A DNA stretch of 15,520 nucleotides, taken from assembly GCA_029259875.1 (NCBI GenBank), contig JAJDEK010000442.1, positions 1 through 15,520 on the forward strand, written 5' to 3'. The DNA is from Planctomycetaceae bacterium (GTDB taxonomy: Bacteria; Planctomycetota; Planctomycetia; Planctomycetales; Planctomycetaceae). The notes beneath the pieces are model-generated. The model was not told the DNA's origin, did not search any database, and saw nothing but the letters and a program-made list of their open reading frames with translations. The translations under genes and the position numbers were made by a program. Shown here in pieces: positions 1 to 5,696 of this stretch (the stretch's first letter is position 1; each line of letters opens with the position of its first letter).

Positions 1-719
1 GTTTTGATCGCTTGCTTGGCAACTGCAATCTGACCTTCTTCAGGCAGACTGCGACGTGCTGATCCATCAGTGGGAGTTTTGATCATCTCGTGCTTGGGGG
101 TGGGAGCATTATTTTGAGTAATGTTCTGACTAAAAGGATCATTGCCTGTGCCTGCAATTGGTGAATCGAGGGGGGCAGGAGCACCTTTACTGGGTTGATA
201 TTGGTTAGTAGGAACTAATAAATGGCCTTCCATCCACCGCCATTCGCCAACCGGTGGTTTGATCTGATGCATCAACACAGCGCCAAATTCTGTTTGAATA
301 TTTTTACTCCCCAGAATTGTGACCTCGTCGTTTTTTGAGAGACGAATCTGTTCAACATCGCGTGATTCATTAAAAGCACTTCCAACGCGAACAACGACAC
401 CATTGTCTGTGACACGACCTCGACGGGGACCAATTTTTTCAATATGTTCCGCTCGAATCCAACTGAAACTGCCTTGTGGAGGGGTAATCATGAACCAGCC
501 ACCAGGATCATGGCGATGAACGGTAACGCGGCTACCTCTTTTGAGTTTGATCGTAGGGTAATAACGACGTCCATTGCCACTTCTTACGAGAGCTTCATCA
601 GCGTTGATGATTGCTTCGTAGGGGAATGTACGTTTTTTGGCATACGTATCGTCAGCAAGGCACAATAGTAGCCCTGTTATTAATAAAGGTGTAAGGATCC
701 AGCGGTCTAGCGAACACAT
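1..719 (-). CDS. Secreted protein with two SH3-like domains (3' end beyond window)
   Basis: An open frame of 239 codons runs from an ATG at 717-719 (minus strand) off the left edge. A GGAGG ribosome binding site lies about 8 bases upstream. Residues 1-27 look like a signal peptide: a hydrophobic run (WILTPLLITGLLLCLA) ends in an AxA-like TYA site, so the protein is probably periplasmic. Residues 33-95 match the bacterial SH3 pattern (ALVRSGNGRRYYP, then GGWFMITPPQGSFSWI). Residues 100-170 look like a second SH3-like unit (VVVRVGSAFNESRD, then IKPPVGEWRWMEGHL). The remaining residues are low-complexity, rich in Pro, Ala, Asn and Gln. Such domains usually bind peptides or cell-wall components; no enzyme motif is visible. 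Function beyond that is unknown. The gene is divergent from the OmpH/lpx block. Confidence 0.8.
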   Translation of the reverse strand, partial: MCSLDRWILTPLLITGLLLCLADDTYAKKRTFPYEAIINADEALVRSGNGRRYYPTIKLKRGSRVTVHRHDPGGWFMITPPQGSFSWIRAEHIEKIGPRRGRVTDNGVVVRVGSAFNESRDVEQIRLSKNDEVTILGSKNIQTEFGAVLMHQIKPPVGEWRWMEGHLLVPTNQYQPSKGAPAPLDSPIAGTGNDPFSQNITQNNAPTPKHEMIKTPTDGSARRSLPEEGQIAVAKQAIK

Positions 720-1058
720 GGAATAAGCCTCCGTGCTGACTTTTAAACAGCCCATTTGAAAAGTATTAATGATGTGATTGAGAGTGATTGAGTAATCAGA
801 ATTGCTTTTGAATCACGTTTGGAAATGGATTCAAGTGTGGAATAGGTAGAGCTTGAGATTTTGAAAGAGGGGCGTTTGATAATGGATTTGAAATATTAAG
901 GCAAGACCAAAAAATGGATTGAGCAGAAAAAACACTTTTTATAATCAGCAGAATATGCCGGAAAATCGCTCAAATCAATTTTTATGCATGATTATAAATG
1001 GTGTTGTGCAAAAGGAATGAGAAAGCGGACTTTTTCGTATTGACGTAAAATCCAAACT
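720..1058. other. AT-rich intergenic region between divergent genes
   Basis: This 339-bp stretch separates the minus-strand SH3 gene from the plus-strand envelope genes and should hold both promoters. It contains a perfect TATAAT at 940-945, three copies of AATGGATT (824-831, 881-888, 913-920) and a tandem GTGATTGA pair with 10-bp period (774-781 and 784-791). I see no convincing gene or RNA in it. Confidence 0.6.
919..945 (+). promoter_or_regulatory. Candidate sigma70-type promoter for the ompH-lpx block
   Basis: A perfect -10 hexamer TATAAT at 940-945 is preceded by TTGAGC at 919-924, a 15-base spacer that is shorter than ideal. Transcription would start near 952, about 105 bases before the small ORF at 1059. 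A competing candidate is TTGACG at 1040-1045, which has only a poor -10 (AAAATT, 1063-1068). Inferred from motif match only. Confidence 0.3.
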
Positions 1059-1277
1059 ATGCAAAATTATCGTCCTCCTACGTATGGTCAGCTCGATTCT
1101 ATGACAGAATATCAGTTGTGCCAGTTAAGGTTAAGACAACATTTCCCTGAGATTGATCTCGAAACTGTTATCCAGAGGCTGGGTTCACTTTCGTCACCAA
1201 ATCAAGAAAATATTTTCGTTCGTTTGATTACCACTACGGAGAGTGGTCCATTCTGCAAAGGAGTGCTTCGGTCGTGA
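1059..1277 (+). CDS. Possible small protein of unknown function upstream of the OmpH-like gene
   Basis: This 72-codon ORF ends in a TGA that overlaps the GTG start of the OmpH-like gene (GTGA, 1274-1277), an arrangement typical of translational coupling. The protein is soluble-looking, with an Arg/Leu/Gln-rich central helix (MTEYQLCQLRLRQHFPEIDL) and no signal peptide. I do not recognise a family. Against it: no Shine-Dalgarno is visible before 1059 or before the internal ATG at 1101, and the last codons overlay the strong ribosome binding site of the next gene. It may simply be an open leader. Confidence 0.3.
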   Translation: MQNYRPPTYGQLDSMTEYQLCQLRLRQHFPEIDLETVIQRLGSLSSPNQENIFVRLITTTESGPFCKGVLRS

Positions 1278-1951
1278 AAAAATTATTATGTTCCGTTACA
1301 GCGATTGCTATTGTCGGTTGTTTTGCCTGTTTCTCAGAAACAGCGTCTGCACAAGGCACCGCCGCAACAGGCAATGCAAAATCATCAGCAGAACACAAAG
1401 TAGGCCTGATTGATATGGCTCATGTGTTCAAACACTATGAGAAATTTACCGCATTGCGTGAAGAGTTAAAAACAGAGATCCAGCAAAGTGATGGCAAAGC
1501 CAAAGCAATGGCCGAGCAAATTCAAGGTGTGCAAAAAGAGATGCAGGATTTCAAACAGGGGAGCCCTGAGTATTTAGCTCGTGAGAAGCAGTTGGCTCAG
1601 GCCGCCTCTGATTTCGAAGCGTTTCGCAAAGTCGCTCAACGTGACTTCCTGCGTAAAGAATCTCGCATCTATCACACCATTTATATGGAAGTGACAGACA
1701 CCGTCAAGAAGTATGCCAAAATCTACAATTATACTTTGATCATGCGATTTAACCGGGAAGATCTCGATACCGATGATCCAAAGAAACTGATTCAAGGCAT
1801 GAATCGCCAGGTTGTTTTTCACCGTGTTGATGATGACATTACGCTTTCTGTTTTGGATTACCTCAACCGAAGCTACAAGCCCAAGTCATCACCTTCAGGT
1901 AACGCACCTGCTCGTTCAACAAGTCGGCCTACAACAGGTACAAAGCAGTAA
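1274..1951 (+). CDS. ompH: OmpH/Skp family periplasmic chaperone
   Basis: Skp/OmpH proteins are periplasmic holdases that keep outer-membrane proteins unfolded on their way to the BAM complex. This 225-residue protein starts with GTG, chosen because AAGGAG at 1257-1262 sits 11 bases upstream and a good signal peptide follows at once (MKKLLCSVTAIAIVGCFACF, predicted cleavage after ASA or AQ near residue 26-27). The OmpH pattern begins at residue 43 (VGLIDMAHVFKHYEKF). A long charged helical stretch at residues 55-125 (coiled-coil tentacle) follows, then a C-terminal strand-helix segment (YNYTLIMRFNRED). The tail after about residue 203 is Ser/Pro/Thr-rich and probably disordered. Position next to lpxC and lpxA matches the outer-membrane biogenesis cluster of many didermic bacteria. 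A terminator hairpin follows the stop codon. Confidence 0.88.
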   Translation: MKKLLCSVTAIAIVGCFACFSETASAQGTAATGNAKSSAEHKVGLIDMAHVFKHYEKFTALREELKTEIQQSDGKAKAMAEQIQGVQKEMQDFKQGSPEYLAREKQLAQAASDFEAFRKVAQRDFLRKESRIYHTIYMEVTDTVKKYAKIYNYTLIMRFNREDLDTDDPKKLIQGMNRQVVFHRVDDDITLSVLDYLNRSYKPKSSPSGNAPARSTSRPTTGTKQ

Positions 1952-1980
1952 TAATTCCTTTACTATGTACCACTCCCATT

Positions 1981-2019
1981 GGATGTAGCGCAGGTGTTAA
2001 TCCTGCCTACATCCTTTTT
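1981..2019 (+). terminator. Intrinsic terminator-like hairpin after the OmpH-like gene
   Basis: GGATGTAG (1981-1988) pairs with CTACATCC (2007-2014), and GCAGG (1990-1994) pairs with CCTGC (2002-2006). One C is bulged and the loop is seven bases. A run of five T follows at 2015-2019. The 13-bp stem plus T tail is a good rho-independent terminator, only about 50 bases upstream of the lpxC start. Confidence 0.75.
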
Positions 2020-2069
2020 GCGATTTTTTCTTGGCGTCATGTTGGTTCGCGCCATCGAAGGAGTAGGCA

Positions 2070-2951
2070 ATGCAGACTCGGAATCAGAGAACGCTAGCCA
2101 GATCATTAGAATGTACCGGAATTGGAATTTTTACTAATGCCGATGTAAAGATTCGCTTCTGTCCGGCTCCGGAAAATCATGGAATTCAGTTTGTTCGAAC
2201 GGATCTGGCGGGGTCAAAGCCGATTCCTGCACTGATCGAATACGCCGTTTTCAAGCAGAGGCGGACAGCGATTGAATTCCAAGGGGCATCGGTCGAAATG
2301 ATCGAGCACGTAATGGCCGCACTGGCGGGATTACGTATTGATAACTGCCGCGTCGAAATTAATGCTCCAGAAGCACCCTGCTTTGATGGTTCATCGCAGG
2401 AATTGTCGCTTGAATTGCTGGAAGCAGGTATCGTCGAACAACCATTTCAACGGGAATTGATTTGCATCGAACAACCCGTCTCCGTAGAAGACAGTTCGGG
2501 AAGTTTCATTCAAGCCAAGCCTTTAAATCGTTCGGTGTTAGCCGTTGGTTACTATCTGAATTATGGTGATGATTCGCCGATTGCACCTCAGTGCCTGACG
2601 TTGGAAATCAATCCTGAAACCTGGATGAAACAGTTGGCATTTTCGAGGACTTTTGTTTTGGAAGACGAAGTCGAAGCGATGCGTAGCCTGGGATATGGAT
2701 TACGCCTTTCAGCGGAAGATTTGCTGGTCCTTGGAAAACAGGGTGTCGTTGATAATGAATTAAGAACATTAGATGAATGCGTTCGCCACAAAATATTAGA
2801 TTGTTTGGGTGATTTTGCTTTGATTGGTTGCGACTTGTATGGTTATTTCAGTGCGAATCAGTCGGGACATGCTTTGAATCGTGAGTTGATCAAAAAAATA
2901 AAATCTACTCATCGCTCAATTTCATCGGAAGCAGCCTGGAAGGTTGCTTAA
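2070..2951 (+). CDS. lpxC: UDP-3-O-acyl-N-acetylglucosamine deacetylase LpxC
   Basis: LpxC is the zinc amidase that catalyses the committed step of lipid A synthesis, removing the acetyl group from UDP-3-O-acyl-GlcNAc in the cytoplasm. The 293-residue length fits the family. The zinc ligands are visible: H80 in IEHVMAALAGL, and H240 and D244 in ECVRHKILDCLGD. E79 precedes the first ligand, the catalytic His is H267 in SGHALN, and the oxyanion threonine is T194 in FSRTF. The substrate loop NAPEAPCFDGSS (98-109) is also conserved. Start chosen for AAGGAG at 2058-2063, six bases before ATG. The N-terminal TGIGxH loop is altered to TGIGIFTN, with Phe in place of the usual His. No fused FabZ domain is present, unlike some LpxC proteins. 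lpxA follows closely. Confidence 0.95.
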   Translation: MQTRNQRTLARSLECTGIGIFTNADVKIRFCPAPENHGIQFVRTDLAGSKPIPALIEYAVFKQRRTAIEFQGASVEMIEHVMAALAGLRIDNCRVEINAPEAPCFDGSSQELSLELLEAGIVEQPFQRELICIEQPVSVEDSSGSFIQAKPLNRSVLAVGYYLNYGDDSPIAPQCLTLEINPETWMKQLAFSRTFVLEDEVEAMRSLGYGLRLSAEDLLVLGKQGVVDNELRTLDECVRHKILDCLGDFALIGCDLYGYFSANQSGHALNRELIKKIKSTHRSISSEAAWKVA

Positions 2952-3035
2952 AGTTACAATTTCCGGTTGCATTTTGGCAGCCTTTTATTCACGTTCTGGC
3001 AGGTCATAGACTGCAGACTTTTTAGGATGTCGGAC

Positions 3036-3902
3036 ATGTCGACAAATATTTCAAATCTTTCCTACGTCGATCCTAAAGCAGAAATAGGAGAAGATGTTTC
3101 AATCGGGCCATTTTGTCACGTTGGTCCTGATGTGAGAATCGGAAATGGATCTGTCTTAGACAGTCATGTTTCCATTACAGGCCATACAACCATCGGTGAG
3201 AGAAATCGTTTTTTTCCAACGTCTGTGATTGGCACAGAACCGCAGGATGCAGGATATTCGGGCGCACCAACAAGAGTTGAAATTGGCGATGATAACCTAT
3301 TTCGGGAAGGTTGCACCGTACATCGAGGTGCGGAGAAGGAGAATCACTGCACTCGGATTGGAAACCGGAATACGTTTCTTTGTAATGCCCACGTGGCGCA
3401 TAATTGTCACGTTTTCGATGACGTTACTCTGGTGAATGGAGTGCTAATCGGCGGTCATGTGCATGTGCATGATCGGGCGATTATTTCAGGAAATACGGTC
3501 GTGCATCAATTTTGTACTGTAGGAACACTTGCCTTTATTACAGGAGCATCACGGACGACTGTCGATGTGCCTCCATTCATGATTTGCACAGGTGCGGATG
3601 AATTCCGGATCCGTACAGTCAATATTGTGGGTATGCAGCGCGCGGGTATTTCAGAAAATTCTGTTGCAGCAGTTCGCAGAGCTCACCGATTGATTTATCG
3701 AAAACACAAAAAACTGGATGAAGTGCGAGAAATTTTCAGCCAGGAATTAGAAGGTGTAATTCCCTTCGCATTGAACACGCTATTTGAACATTTTGAAGGC
3801 ATTAAAGGCAGTAAAGCCGGCCGAGGTCGTGAAGAAGCGGCTCGGAACGCCCAATTGACACCTGATGAAAACGATCAGAATTCAACACGGAGAGCAGCAT
3901 GA
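3036..3902 (+). CDS. lpxA: UDP-N-acetylglucosamine acyltransferase LpxA
   Basis: LpxA transfers a 3-hydroxyacyl chain from ACP to UDP-GlcNAc, the first step of lipid A synthesis. Hexapeptide repeats of the left-handed beta-helix fill residues 10-180 (for example VDPKAEIGEDVSIGPFCHVG). The catalytic His is H122 in NAHVAHNC, with H119 beside it; H141 (GGHVHVHD) and H157 (VVHQF) match further conserved histidines. The C-terminal helical region (RRAHRLIYRKHKKLDEV) is typical of LpxA. At 288 residues it exceeds the roughly 262 of E. coli through a charged tail. The start at 3036 is preferred: AGGA (3024-3027) lies 8 bases upstream and the protein then begins just before the first repeat. An in-frame ATG at 3027 overlaps that AGGA, and one at 2967 lacks any ribosome binding site. 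The stop overlaps the next gene's ATG. Confidence 0.93.
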   Translation: MSTNISNLSYVDPKAEIGEDVSIGPFCHVGPDVRIGNGSVLDSHVSITGHTTIGERNRFFPTSVIGTEPQDAGYSGAPTRVEIGDDNLFREGCTVHRGAEKENHCTRIGNRNTFLCNAHVAHNCHVFDDVTLVNGVLIGGHVHVHDRAIISGNTVVHQFCTVGTLAFITGASRTTVDVPPFMICTGADEFRIRTVNIVGMQRAGISENSVAAVRRAHRLIYRKHKKLDEVREIFSQELEGVIPFALNTLFEHFEGIKGSKAGRGREEAARNAQLTPDENDQNSTRRAA

Positions 3903-4975
3903 GTTTATTGAATGTAGCCGTAGTCGGGGTAGGAGCCTTAGGCCGCCATCACGCCAGAATTTTGGCTGGCATCGAAGGCGTGAATCTATTTGCTGTCGCA
4001 GATACCAATCCGGATCAAGGTCAGGCAATTGCCGAGCAGAATGACAGTCGATGGGTTTCTGACTATCGCGACTTATTTCAGGAAGCCGATGCTGTTTCAC
4101 TGGCTGTTCCCACGCACGCTCATTTGGCTGTTGCGAGTGAGTTTTTATCTCGTAAGATTCCAGTTCTCGTGGAAAAACCAATTGCCTGTAATCTTCAGGA
4201 AGCGGAAGAATTGGTGCGAATTGCCGATGCTCATAATACACTGCTCCAAATAGGCCATGTAGAACGGTTTAATCCAGCAACACAGGCTGCGTTTGAACGT
4301 TGTTCGAATCCACGATTTATCCGAAGCGAACGAGTTAGTCCTTACACATTTCGATCAACGGATATTGGTGTGATTCATGACTTACTCATTCACGATATTG
4401 ATTTAGTGCTTTCTCTGGTGAACTCTCCAGTTCGTGACGTAGAAGCCTTTGGTGTTTCTGTGATGGGAGAACACGAAGATGCAGTTCAGGCGCGCTTACG
4501 TTTTCAAAATGGTTGCATTGCAGATCTGACTGCCAGCCGAATTTGTCCTTCCGCTAAGCGGACGATGCAAATTTGGGGTGCCTCTGGTTGTGTTAACGTC
4601 GATTTCACGAGCCGGGAAGTGACTTCGTATCGACCTTCAGAAACACTCTTGTATGGAACACCTCCACTCGAACGCGCGCGTAAAGCAGGGGCAAATATTG
4701 AAGCTTTGAAACAGGATGTGTTTGGCACTTTTTTAAAGGTGGATTCACCTGATGTTTCATCGGCAGATGCGTTGACTGCGGAATTGACTAGTTTTGTTGA
4801 AGCCATTCAGTCCAACTCAGAACCTTTGGTGGGCGGTGCGCAGGCATTGGAAGCCATGCAAGTTGCAGAGCAAGTACTTGAAGCAGTCAACTGCCATGAA
4901 TGGGATGGAAGTCAACAAGGAGCTGTCGGACCGTTTATTCAGTTTCCAACAGAGGAACGCCGAATGGCTGGTTAA
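3899..4975 (+). CDS. Gfo/Idh/MocA family NAD(P)-dependent oxidoreductase, coupled to lpxA
   Basis: A 358-residue Gfo/Idh/MocA dehydrogenase, presumably cytoplasmic. The Rossmann motif is VVGVGALGRHHA (residues 8-19), and the family EKP motif is at 92-94 (VEKPIAC). A GHVERFNPA segment (119-127) and LLIHDIDL with H165 provide the likely substrate-site residues. The ATG overlaps the lpxA stop (ATGA), so translation is probably coupled and the product should act on the same UDP-sugar pool. Established precedent: in Acidithiobacillus, GnnA (this family) oxidises UDP-GlcNAc at C3 and GnnB aminates it to feed an amide-selective LpxA, with the genes beside lpxA. Whether this protein is GnnA-like is inference; no aminotransferase is present here. 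Other sugar dehydrogenases of the superfamily remain possible. Confidence 0.88.
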   Translation: MSLLNVAVVGVGALGRHHARILAGIEGVNLFAVADTNPDQGQAIAEQNDSRWVSDYRDLFQEADAVSLAVPTHAHLAVASEFLSRKIPVLVEKPIACNLQEAEELVRIADAHNTLLQIGHVERFNPATQAAFERCSNPRFIRSERVSPYTFRSTDIGVIHDLLIHDIDLVLSLVNSPVRDVEAFGVSVMGEHEDAVQARLRFQNGCIADLTASRICPSAKRTMQIWGASGCVNVDFTSREVTSYRPSETLLYGTPPLERARKAGANIEALKQDVFGTFLKVDSPDVSSADALTAELTSFVEAIQSNSEPLVGGAQALEAMQVAEQVLEAVNCHEWDGSQQGAVGPFIQFPTEERRMAG

Positions 4976-4987
4976 ACCAGCCATTCG
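4961..4987. repeat. Perfect 13-bp inverted repeat at the end of the oxidoreductase gene
   Basis: CGAATGGCTGGTT (4961-4973) and AACCAGCCATTCG (4975-4987) are exact reverse complements around a single A. The repeat spans the final codons and the TAA stop of the oxidoreductase gene. In RNA it would fold into a GC-containing hairpin. No T run follows on either strand, so it is not a textbook intrinsic terminator. It may still end or stabilise transcripts between these convergent genes. Confidence 0.55.
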
Positions 4988-5026
4988 TGATGGTTTCTAT
5001 TATTACTGCGCTGTATGAAAACGAGT

Positions 5027-5512
5027 TTAATCTAAATCATTCAGAGCTTCTGCGACTTCGGCAACATGTCCATTTACCTTGACTTTGGGCCAAACAGCGG
5101 CGATCTTGCCTGCCTTGTTAATTAAAAAAGTGGAACGCTGGATTCCCATATATTTTTTGCCGTAATTCATTTTTTCAACCCAGACGCCATATTTCTCAGC
5201 AATTTCGTGGTTCTCATCTGCTAAAAGAATAAACGGCAATTCGAACTTTGTCGCAAATTTTTCATGCGAGGCGACAGAGTCCGGACTGATTCCCAGAATG
5301 ACAGTGTCATTTCGTTCGAATGTGGAAGACTGATTCCTGAACTCACAGGACTCGGTAGTGCACCCTGGTGTATTGTCTTTGGGGTAAAAATAGAGCAGCA
5401 CATTCTTTTCATCTTTGTACTGGCTCAATCGAATTTTTCCTTCAGGGTAAGCAGGAAGATTAAAAGCAGGGGCTCGCTTGCCAACTTCTGGCACATTGCT
5501 TTCAGTAGCCAT
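5027..5512 (-). CDS. bcp: Thiol peroxidase of the Bcp/PrxQ peroxiredoxin family
   Basis: Bcp/PrxQ enzymes reduce hydrogen and organic peroxides in the cytoplasm using thioredoxin. The 161-residue length matches the family. The active site is YPKDNTPGCTTESCEFR: C51 is the peroxidatic Cys within the TPGC motif, and C56, five residues on, is the resolving Cys of the PrxQ atypical 2-Cys type. R126 in GIQRSTFLI is the conserved active-site Arg. The start at 5512 (MATESNV) is chosen because AAGGA lies 7 bases upstream and the protein begins just before the conserved GKRAPAFNLP segment. Upstream in-frame starts, as far as 5614, would add an unconserved extension running through the leader hairpin. 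It lies 184 bases downstream of the GH10-like gene on the same strand. Confidence 0.93.
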   Translation of the reverse strand: MATESNVPEVGKRAPAFNLPAYPEGKIRLSQYKDEKNVLLYFYPKDNTPGCTTESCEFRNQSSTFERNDTVILGISPDSVASHEKFATKFELPFILLADENHEIAEKYGVWVEKMNYGKKYMGIQRSTFLINKAGKIAAVWPKVKVNGHVAEVAEALNDLD

Positions 5513-5534
5513 TAGGGAATCCTTCAAGAAGAGG

Positions 5535-5561
5535 AAAATAACGGAACAGTGTAGTCCGTTA
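5535..5561 (-). terminator. Leader hairpin with T tail upstream of bcp (terminator or attenuator)
   Basis: TAACGGA (5539-5545) and TCCGTTA (5555-5561) are perfect inverted repeats with a nine-base loop. Read on the minus strand the hairpin is followed directly by four T (5538-5535). It therefore looks like a weak intrinsic terminator for the upstream GH10-like gene, or an attenuator in the bcp leader, ending about 22 bases before the bcp start codon. The 7-bp stem with three GC pairs is modest. Confidence 0.4.
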
Positions 5562-5696
5562 CTAATTACAGAATTAAAACGTCCTAAAAACACATGCGAA
5601 TTTGGTTCAACCATTTCTCATGTAAGAGCATAGTAGCAAGTAAGACGAGAATATTCGACAGAGAGCAGAAGCGCTAATTTGCGAAAAAGCACGAAA

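Noticed and set aside
2967..3035. N-terminally extended LpxA starting at 2967
   Set aside because: No ribosome binding site is present and the extension is hydrophobic and Phe-rich, unlike any LpxA N-terminus. AGGA at 3024-3027 fits the start at 3036.
3882..4241. 119-codon minus-strand ORF across the lpxA/oxidoreductase junction
   Set aside because: It is antisense to the Rossmann domain of the oxidoreductase and its composition (Arg, Gln, Pro-rich) is that of a shadow frame.
5027..5614. Long version of the peroxiredoxin starting at 5614
   Set aside because: The extra 34 residues are not part of the family, include the leader hairpin, and the internal ATG at 5512 has a good ribosome binding site.
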